Source: an uncultured Desulfobulbaceae bacterium
GTDB lineage: Bacteria > Desulfobacterota > Desulfobulbia > Desulfobulbales > BM004
Reading direction: 5' to 3'
DNA: 13,391 nucleotides
Assembly (NCBI GenBank): GCA_947258675.1
Contig: CAMYJP010000028.1
Span: 1 to 13,391, forward strand
The notes beneath the pieces are model-generated. The model worked only from the letters and a program-made list of their open reading frames with translations, was not told where the DNA came from and made no database searches. Position 1 is the stretch's first letter, and each line of letters starts with the position of its first letter. Of this stretch, positions 7,916 through 13,391 are shown piece after piece. Both the position numbers and the translations under genes were made by a program.

Positions 7916-9028
7916 ATGCAAGTAAAAATATCGCGTTTCATTTCTTTATTTTTAGGGCTGATTGGAGTCGCCCTGTTGCTGCTGACGACCTCTTCTGCGA
8001 TTGCTGGTGATGCATGTGTAAACTGTCATACTATGCATCACAGTCAGGACGGTGCAGCAATTGGGAGCGGACCATACGGCCAGCTATTACTAAATAATAC
8101 TTGCCTCGGTTGTCACACCGGCACAAATAACGGGACAACGCTTAAGCATTATGTTCTTGATTCGGCCGATCCGGCTAATACTCAGTTGGCAGGCGGCAAT
8201 TTTTATTGGACCGAACTGGCAGTCGCTGAGACCACCAGGGATCCCAAGGCCCATAATGTTACCGGGCTTTCTGTTAATGCACAAGACAATGCTCTTGCTG
8301 ATACACCGCCTGGGGGATCTGCCTTGTCAGGTAACATAACCTGCGCTGGTACTACAGGCTGCCATGGTAATCGTACAAACGCTAATGAATTCACTGACTT
8401 GGGTGGTGCCCATCATAACAATGAAACAGCGCAGATTACAGTGGCCGAGGCCCAGGCAGCTGCTACTGCCAATGAACCAGGTCAGGCATACAGGTTTTTA
8501 GACGGTATTGCCGGCTATGAGCATGTCAATAGGGAATATGAGGCAACCCAAACCGCCACTACAGGTCATAATGAGTATTACGGTGATGTGCGAGCAAATG
8601 ACTCACTGGCTGATTCCAATACTATTTCGGCACTCTGTGCTGTTTGCCATGCCGACTTCCATAATGACAGCGGCGGAGAGGCTTTGGGATCCGGTGGATC
8701 GAACTTTGCGTCTCCTTGGCTGCGGCATCCCACAGATCTGCAGATGGCCGGTTTAGGCGGGGAATATGCAGGATACTCCTCTTACAGTCTATTGGCACCG
8801 GTTGCCCGTTCGACAGTACCGGCGGCTGCCTCGTCAACAGTAAACACTACTGCCGGTACCGATGCCATTGTTATGTGCCTGTCCTGTCATAAGGCTCATG
8901 GGTCAGCATATGCCGACATTTTGCGTTGGGATTATGATGCGGCCACCACCCAATGCGTATCTGAGATCGGCAATGGTTCAGGGACCCAGTGTGGTTGTTT
9001 TGAATGTCATACAACAAAAGACGACTAA
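7916..9028 (+). CDS. OmcS-like extracellular hexaheme cytochrome, candidate nanowire subunit
   Basis: A 370-residue protein with a Sec signal peptide (cleavage near AIA-GD, residue 30). Heme sites are CVNCH (34-38), CLGCH (63-67), CAVCH (241-245), CLSCH (321-325) and CFECH (361-365), plus a C-x5-CH (143-150, CAGTTGCH). Order and context match remembered Geobacter OmcS site by site: CVNCHTMHHS with CEGCHTMHNS, CAVCHADFHN with CANCHTDIHN, WLRHP with NLRHP, CLSCHKAHGS with CLSCHRAHAS, and the last CxxCH six residues or fewer from the C-terminus. The third OmcS site, CSSCH, corresponds to the C-x5-CH here. OmcS is longer (about 430 residues). OmcS-family proteins polymerise into extracellular heme-stacked filaments, and I infer the same here. 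The region between hemes 3 and 4 is rich in Ala, Asn and Thr. A hairpin follows the gene. Confidence 0.85.
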   Translation: MQVKISRFISLFLGLIGVALLLLTTSSAIAGDACVNCHTMHHSQDGAAIGSGPYGQLLLNNTCLGCHTGTNNGTTLKHYVLDSADPANTQLAGGNFYWTELAVAETTRDPKAHNVTGLSVNAQDNALADTPPGGSALSGNITCAGTTGCHGNRTNANEFTDLGGAHHNNETAQITVAEAQAAATANEPGQAYRFLDGIAGYEHVNREYEATQTATTGHNEYYGDVRANDSLADSNTISALCAVCHADFHNDSGGEALGSGGSNFASPWLRHPTDLQMAGLGGEYAGYSSYSLLAPVARSTVPAAASSTVNTTAGTDAIVMCLSCHKAHGSAYADILRWDYDAATTQCVSEIGNGSGTQCGCFECHTTKDD

Positions 9029-9062
9029 GCAATATCCTTAAGTAGATTAAGTCTTAAAGATG

Positions 9063-9101
9063 GAAGAGACGGTGTTCGGTTAAATACTTCACCGTCTCTT
9101 C
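9063..9101. terminator. Long perfect hairpin after the OmcS-like gene
   Basis: GAAGAGACGGTG (9063-9074) and CACCGTCTCTTC (9090-9101) pair over 12 bases around a 15-base loop, 35 bases after the stop. No T-run follows (ATAATATG comes next), so it is either a weak terminator or a 3' mRNA-stabilising hairpin that lets the cytochrome be made in excess over downstream genes. Confidence 0.6.
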
Positions 9102-9112
9102 ATAATATGTGC

Positions 9113-9183
9113 GACCCGGCCCATTATGCGGAGGGAAATGACCCGGACGACCAGCCAGAACTTGGCTGACTCGAATCCGGGTC
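9113..9183 (+). promoter_or_regulatory. Structured leader with alternative pairings upstream of the barrel gene
   Basis: GACCCGGA (9140-9147) pairs with TCCGGGTC (9176-9183); inside, CGA pairs with TCG and CAGCCA (9152-9157) with TGGCTG (9163-9168) around loop GAACT. A second copy, GACCCGG (9113-9119), could compete for the same right arm. The structure ends 69 bases before the barrel start. It resembles a structured RNA element, but I do not recognise a class. Confidence 0.5.
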
Positions 9184-9252
9184 TGGTATGATAGGGAACT
9201 GCAAAAATAGTATTTACAATCATCACGTCAGTTATCACAATTCATAAAAAAA

Positions 9253-11355
9253 ATGACAATCCCATCCAATATACGAGTATTGTGGTTCCTTCTGATGCTG
9301 AGCGTTGTTTTTGTGCCTGAAGCCCGCTCGTTGGATTTAACGGGAAATTGGAATTTTGTTGAAAATGATACAGGTACGGAGCAGCGGAGTACATTCAATC
9401 AACGTTTTGGTCTTACTTTTTCTGAAAGTCTGACTTCGGCTGTCTCCTTTTCAGGGGCGGTTACCTATAACAACAACTGGTCCGAGAAGTCAGGGAGTCA
9501 TGAGATCCTGCAGCCTAATATGGGCCTCAATATCACCAACGATATATTTCAGGCACGATTTGCTGGATATATTCTCGAAGAAACAGACACCAGAGATGTC
9601 GAAAGGAATGATTACTCCTGGGAAAGTTCCATCGGGTCAGCCTGGAAAAAACAGCTATGGCCTTCTCTTTTTATTAGGTACGGTGCAAATAAAAGCAAGA
9701 ATGATCTTTCTGCGGGCAGTGCAGGTGCCAGCAACCAAGAATACGATCGATATGGCATCAATGTTGATTGGAACCTCATATTTTTTAAGGTTTTTTATGG
9801 CTTTGACGGTCTTCAGTCAGAAGATTTAATTAATCTAACGGAAACAGAGAATACCAACCATTTTGCCAAGTTCATGACTTCACATACCTTCTGGAAAGAC
9901 AGAATGACTGTGAACTTTTCTCAACAGTACAGCCGTAACGAGCAGGAATTCTTTGCCAAAATAGGGCCGTCAGGTTTTGTTCTTAGAAAAAAAGCACTAG
10001 TTCGGACTATGGCCACAAGTGACACAACACCCGCTGACAGTAGTCTGGGAGCGGATATCCCTGGAATTCGTGACAATGATCTATCCGTGGCGATAGCCGG
10101 AGCAACCCTGCAATTGCCTCCACAGCTGGTGAATATTGGAATGGAACTGTCCACTCTTGAACCAGAAGTTGACACTATCTATCTTTACACGAAGGAAGAT
10201 TTAGTTGCCTTAGCAGGAGTCAATCCTAATGATGTTATATTTTCTCTGTATGTGAATACTAATTCTTTTGATGATACGACCTGGTCTCTGGTGCCTCTTG
10301 GGGCAGGAGGGGTGACTTATAATGCAGCCAGCAGGCGATATGAGTTTACCACTGGCAGACTGACTAAACAGTTTGTGAAACTGGTCGCTGACTGCAGTCT
10401 GCTGGCAGTACCGATTGAGATTACCGAAATCGAGGCATATGAAAAGGAAGTTGATACAAGGACGGTTCAGGTAAACCAAAGGCATGATACTGATTTTGGT
10501 ATTGCTTATAAGGTAACTCCGACCTTAAATTTGGATTATTCTTTTTCCCATGAAAAATCTGAAATCAGGGATGGCACGGATACGGAAAGGGACTCTCATG
10601 CCGGTGGGTTGAGTTGGGTTCCACGATCATCGTTGGGCATGAATCTCAGTGTCAGTCAAACCCACAGTAGTAGAGGCGCGAACCCTGAGAATACAGGTAG
10701 AAATTATTCAGTGGGTATGGCTGTAAAACCTATGAATACGCTGGATTTTAATTTCGGTGTAAATAGAAATGAGTCATATGAGGGGGGAAACCGAACTTCT
10801 ACTGGTCACAGTTACGATATGACTACTAACGCTAACCTATACCGTGATCTCAGCTCGAGTATGAATTTGAATTACAGCAACTCCAAGAATGAAATCAATG
10901 GTGAATCCTCTGATTTTTATGGAGCACAGCTTAGGTTCACAGCCCGGATAAGCCCGAAATTTACTGTAGGATTTACCGAGCAATTTAATCGATCCGAGTC
11001 AACCCTATCAAACACAGATTCGGGTAATACAGATATGAATATAAGCTGGCGTGTTTCGGAAATTTTGTCTGTCGGTATCGGAGGTGGTTATTTTTGGCAG
11101 GACAATGCTACCGACACAACCAGTCTGAACCTGGATGTGACCATGCTGCTTACTTCTAAAACGCAGCTGTCATTAACCTATAATTATAATCGCAACATTT
11201 TAACTGTGGAAAATTATTTTCTGAACTGGAGCTGGGCGATAAGTAAATTTCTATCCTTCACAACATTTGGTAATTTCCAGACAACGGATGATACTAGAAG
11301 TGATGATATTTGGAGTATCGGAGCACAATTGTCCTTCCGAACCAAAGGATTGTAG
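9253..11355 (+). CDS. Outer-membrane beta-barrel (putative porin of the electron conduit) with inserted discoidin-like domain
   Basis: A 700-residue protein. The signal peptide is about 1-26 (cleavage EARS-LDL or near). Residues 27-235 and 405-700 show alternating polar/hydrophobic strands with aromatic girdles and Asn/Ser/Thr/Asp-rich turns (for example LNLDYSFSHEKSEI, SLNLDVTMLLTSKTQLSLTYNYN), typical of large outer-membrane barrels. Between them, about 260-400 look like a discoidin/F5-8C-type fold (WSLVPLG, KQFVKLVAD, PIEITEIEAYEKEV). There are no CxxCH motifs. Length is near that of MtrB-type porins (about 700), and the gene follows an OmcS-like cytochrome, so a role as porin sheath for a cytochrome or in cytochrome secretion is plausible; a plain porin is the alternative. 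No Shine-Dalgarno sequence precedes the ATG; the start is set by the signal peptide. The next gene starts 60 bases on. Confidence 0.82.
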   Translation: MTIPSNIRVLWFLLMLSVVFVPEARSLDLTGNWNFVENDTGTEQRSTFNQRFGLTFSESLTSAVSFSGAVTYNNNWSEKSGSHEILQPNMGLNITNDIFQARFAGYILEETDTRDVERNDYSWESSIGSAWKKQLWPSLFIRYGANKSKNDLSAGSAGASNQEYDRYGINVDWNLIFFKVFYGFDGLQSEDLINLTETENTNHFAKFMTSHTFWKDRMTVNFSQQYSRNEQEFFAKIGPSGFVLRKKALVRTMATSDTTPADSSLGADIPGIRDNDLSVAIAGATLQLPPQLVNIGMELSTLEPEVDTIYLYTKEDLVALAGVNPNDVIFSLYVNTNSFDDTTWSLVPLGAGGVTYNAASRRYEFTTGRLTKQFVKLVADCSLLAVPIEITEIEAYEKEVDTRTVQVNQRHDTDFGIAYKVTPTLNLDYSFSHEKSEIRDGTDTERDSHAGGLSWVPRSSLGMNLSVSQTHSSRGANPENTGRNYSVGMAVKPMNTLDFNFGVNRNESYEGGNRTSTGHSYDMTTNANLYRDLSSSMNLNYSNSKNEINGESSDFYGAQLRFTARISPKFTVGFTEQFNRSESTLSNTDSGNTDMNISWRVSEILSVGIGGGYFWQDNATDTTSLNLDVTMLLTSKTQLSLTYNYNRNILTVENYFLNWSWAISKFLSFTTFGNFQTTDDTRSDDIWSIGAQLSFRTKGL

Positions 11356-11400
11356 TTTCAGATCGAATTTGTTTATTTGATGAACAGTAATTTATATGAA

Positions 11401-11407
11401 AGAGGAG
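11401..11407 (+). promoter_or_regulatory. Ribosome binding site deciding the lipoprotein start
   Basis: AGAGGAG lies 8 bases before the ATG at 11416 and is inside the frame opened by the upstream TTG/ATG at 11377/11380, neither of which has a ribosome site. It fixes 11416 as the start, which also gives a proper lipoprotein signal. Confidence 0.7.
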
Positions 11408-11415
11408 TGTTGGGT

Positions 11416-12003
11416 ATGGGAAAGTTGAAACTGGTTTTTTTCTCTCTGATAACAGTGTGTGCTATTTTAGCCAGTGGTTGCGGAATGAAAGGCAGCAGCA
11501 GCCGGTCATTTATCCGTGAGGATATTGATATGGCTTTTTATGAAAGGGTTGCGGTTTTACCCTTTGAAAATAATACGATAAACACTTTTGCAGCAGAACG
11601 AATGCGGGATATTACCATGACCCAGCTGCTTGCTGCTGGTTATTATGAAGTTGTAGATAAAGGGCTTGTGGATAGCGTATTGCTGGAAGAGGCGATTGAT
11701 AAAGATGTACCGCTCAGCAAACCAACCTTAAATCGTCTGGGTAAGCTCATGAATGTGCAGGCTTTTCTCTTGGGTTCTGTTGAACAGGCTGAAGAGGTGC
11801 GCAAAGGTAATTTTTCCTATCCAGAGGTATCCTTGACCTTGAGACTGATTGATGCAGGCACGGCGATTGTTCTCTGGCAGGCATCCGGGCATAGAAGTGG
11901 CTATTCATTGGCCGGCCGTCTGTTTGGCGCAGCTCCCAAGGATACATTTCAGGTATCCATGGACCTTGTTGGGGAGATGCTGAAAGAAGGAGGCGGTCAG
12001 TAG
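11416..12003 (+). CDS. CsgG/TolB-like outer-membrane lipoprotein
   Basis: A 195-residue lipoprotein from the chosen start. Signal peptide MGKLKLVFFSLITVCAILAS-GC has a lipobox-like ASGC with the acylated Cys at 22; the residue after it is Gly, not Asp, so outer-membrane sorting is expected. The mature domain shows the alpha/beta pattern of the CsgG/GNA1162/LpoB-type fold: YERVAVLPFENNT, AAERMRDITMTQLLAAGYYEVVDK, then NVQAFLLGSV and a strand pair VSLTLRLIDAGTAIVLWQASG. CsgG forms a secretion pore for curli, while relatives are small accessory lipoproteins. Here it lies between the barrel and a second protein of the same fold, so I infer a helper in assembling or secreting surface cytochromes. 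It lacks the length of full CsgG (about 260), so pore formation is doubtful. A longer start at 11377 (TTG) is less likely. Confidence 0.8.
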   Translation: MGKLKLVFFSLITVCAILASGCGMKGSSSRSFIREDIDMAFYERVAVLPFENNTINTFAAERMRDITMTQLLAAGYYEVVDKGLVDSVLLEEAIDKDVPLSKPTLNRLGKLMNVQAFLLGSVEQAEEVRKGNFSYPEVSLTLRLIDAGTAIVLWQASGHRSGYSLAGRLFGAAPKDTFQVSMDLVGEMLKEGGGQ

Positions 12004-12043
12004 GATCTTCATGATCACGATGCGTTTCATTACGAAGGAAAAT

Positions 12044-13391
12044 ATGTCGAAGGGTTTTCAAGCCATAAAGCTGGTAATTCTCATGGTACCCTTTTTGACA
12101 TTGATCAATGTCGCTATGGTCTGTGCCGAGCAGCGAATTGCTGTATTTCCCATGGAAGATATAAGCCGTGGGGTAAACGGATATAATTATGATATCAGCC
12201 AACGTCTGGAAAAAAAATTGTCCACAAAAGGGATAGAAGTCATATCCAGTCAAGAAGTTATGGATTTCCTGGTCCGCAACCGGCTGCGATGGCTCGGTTA
12301 TCTGGAAACATTTCATGTAATGCAGGCGAAAAATGAAATGAAGGCTGATTATCTTCTATTGGGTACGGTTATCCAACAGCATGAAGCCAGTTCCACTGCC
12401 AGGGTCGGTCTTTCTCTGCAATTGATACGTACCAAAGATTCCAGAGTAGTATGGTCTGATTCCGGTGGTATGAGCACAGCGGATAATCAGCATTTTCTTG
12501 GTATTTCTGAACCTGAAACAGTCGATGACCTTTTGCCTATGTTAATTACTGATATAATGGCTACCTGGCCGGCTGAATTTGAATTTACGGAGATGCGCCA
12601 TTATGATATGGATATTGAATCAGTAACAGTGGAACCTAAATATGTAAAACCTGGGGATGAAATTAAATGTGTTGTCCGGTTGAGGGATTTAAGCGATGGG
12701 AACGAGCGGCCTCAGGTGTTTATTAAGGCCGGTGCAAGGGTTCATTTAGCCATGGAAGTGCCTGCTCAACAAATTGATAAGCCCGATTCTTTAAAGCAGG
12801 TTTTCGGTAAAGCAAGAATGAGTGAAAATATTTATCAAGATGTTGGGAAGATAGAAGGTTTAAGTCGTAAAACCAGTAATGCGGGTAAGCTGATTTTTGA
12901 GGAACAACAGAAAAAGAAGACAAAGGAAAACAAAGATCTATCAGATACACTGCGCTATGAGGCCTCTTGGGTTGCCTCTGAGCAGGGAGGACTTGATTAC
13001 GGTAATGTGGATATGACAAACAACGTAGCTACTGCCATGGAAGATTTAAGTGTCCTTCAGTCAAAGTGGAAAGAGACCAACAGGGATGATCGTTATCCGG
13101 TCAGCCTAGTTGTCAGTTATCCTTCCGGAAAACAGCGGCAATCGTTTCTGGGTTACTATCATGTGGATAGTATACCGCCTAGGCTGTCACTAGATTTCAA
13201 GGCAAAGGAAATTGAAGATGTCCCGACGTTTATGGAATCCCTTGTTATCATGCCAAAGATGCACCAACCAGAACCAATCAGTCGATGGCAGTTAATCGTA
13301 ACAAATGATAATGGAGATACAGTTGTTGATGAAAGTGGCGTCAATTCTCTGCCTTCCAGGCTCACTTGGAAAGGGAAGGGGTCTGATGGGG
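12044..13391 (+). CDS. Periplasmic CsgG/TolB-like protein with Ig/FlgD-like domains, 3'-truncated by the window
   Basis: The frame is open from before 12011 to the right edge: 449 codons from the start chosen here. Signal peptide MSKGFQAIKLVILMVPFLTL..VCA-EQ (about 1-28). Residues 30-175 are a second CsgG/TolB-N-like domain (QRIAVFPMEDI, KADYLLLGTVI, GLSLQLIRTKDSRVVWSDSG). About 190-375 look like Ig-like beta-domain(s) (VTVEPKYVKPGDEIKCVVRL) containing a Lys/Glu-rich insert (about 285-300). From about 380 there is a FlgD/gliding-type Ig repeat (SRWQLIVTNDNGDTVV then SRLTWKGKGSDG), cut by the edge; an OmpA-like domain often follows such repeats. AAGGAA (12035-12040) precedes the ATG at 12044; in-frame ATGs at 12011 and 12020 are alternatives. 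It follows the lipoprotein by 40 bases, so the genes are probably co-transcribed. Likely an envelope assembly partner of the barrel. Confidence 0.78.
   Translation, partial: MSKGFQAIKLVILMVPFLTLINVAMVCAEQRIAVFPMEDISRGVNGYNYDISQRLEKKLSTKGIEVISSQEVMDFLVRNRLRWLGYLETFHVMQAKNEMKADYLLLGTVIQQHEASSTARVGLSLQLIRTKDSRVVWSDSGGMSTADNQHFLGISEPETVDDLLPMLITDIMATWPAEFEFTEMRHYDMDIESVTVEPKYVKPGDEIKCVVRLRDLSDGNERPQVFIKAGARVHLAMEVPAQQIDKPDSLKQVFGKARMSENIYQDVGKIEGLSRKTSNAGKLIFEEQQKKKTKENKDLSDTLRYEASWVASEQGGLDYGNVDMTNNVATAMEDLSVLQSKWKETNRDDRYPVSLVVSYPSGKQRQSFLGYYHVDSIPPRLSLDFKAKEIEDVPTFMESLVIMPKMHQPEPISRWQLIVTNDNGDTVVDESGVNSLPSRLTWKGKGSDG

Noticed and set aside
7830..7925. A 31-codon ORF overlapping the start of the OmcS-like gene
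   Set aside because: It has no ribosome site of its own and no recognisable composition; the AT-rich leader gives such short frames by chance. A leader peptide cannot be excluded but is not supported.
11747..12316. A 189-codon antisense frame across the lipoprotein and following gene
   Set aside because: It overlaps two supported + strand genes and their junction, has no signal or domain, and has a shadow-like composition.
1..13391. CRISPR array, tRNA, rRNA, insertion sequence or phage genes
   Set aside because: No regularly spaced repeats, cloverleaf-like sequences, transposase or integrase frames, or attachment-site repeats were seen. The repetitive CxxCH codons in the cytochromes are protein repeats.

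Overview
The window looks like chromosomal DNA of a Desulfobacterota-type, electroactive anaerobe. This is inferred from gene content: three dodecaheme c-type cytochromes, an OmcS-like hexaheme cytochrome and an outer-membrane beta-barrel lie within about 10 kb, next to a RecBCD-type recD. Base composition is moderate and intergenic DNA is AT-rich. The sequence does not fix the genus.

Layout, all genes on the + strand: (1) 1-1738, the end of recD, cut by the left edge, a housekeeping neighbour; (2) 1918-4806, three tandem 12-heme cytochromes of MtrA-like size, the first two recent duplicates that share even their promoters, closed by a strong terminator at 4873-4916; (3) 5141-7570, an unusual envelope protein joining two SPOR (peptidoglycan-binding) domains to an NHL-type beta-propeller; (4) 7916-9028, a secreted hexaheme cytochrome whose six heme sites are co-linear with those of the Geobacter nanowire cytochrome OmcS, the third attached through an unusual C-x5-CH motif, followed by large RNA-like hairpins; (5) 9253-13391, an apparent operon of a 700-residue outer-membrane barrel with an inserted discoidin-like domain, a CsgG/TolB-like lipoprotein, and a second CsgG/TolB-like protein carrying Ig/FlgD-like domains that runs off the right edge.

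Working model (inference): the 12-heme proteins carry electrons across the periplasm and possibly through the barrel, the barrel and its lipoprotein/Ig partners form the outer-membrane export or conduit machinery, the SPOR-NHL protein ties the system to the cell wall, and the OmcS-like protein polymerises outside as a cytochrome filament. Parts of this resemble known porin-cytochrome conduits, but I do not recognise this exact arrangement.
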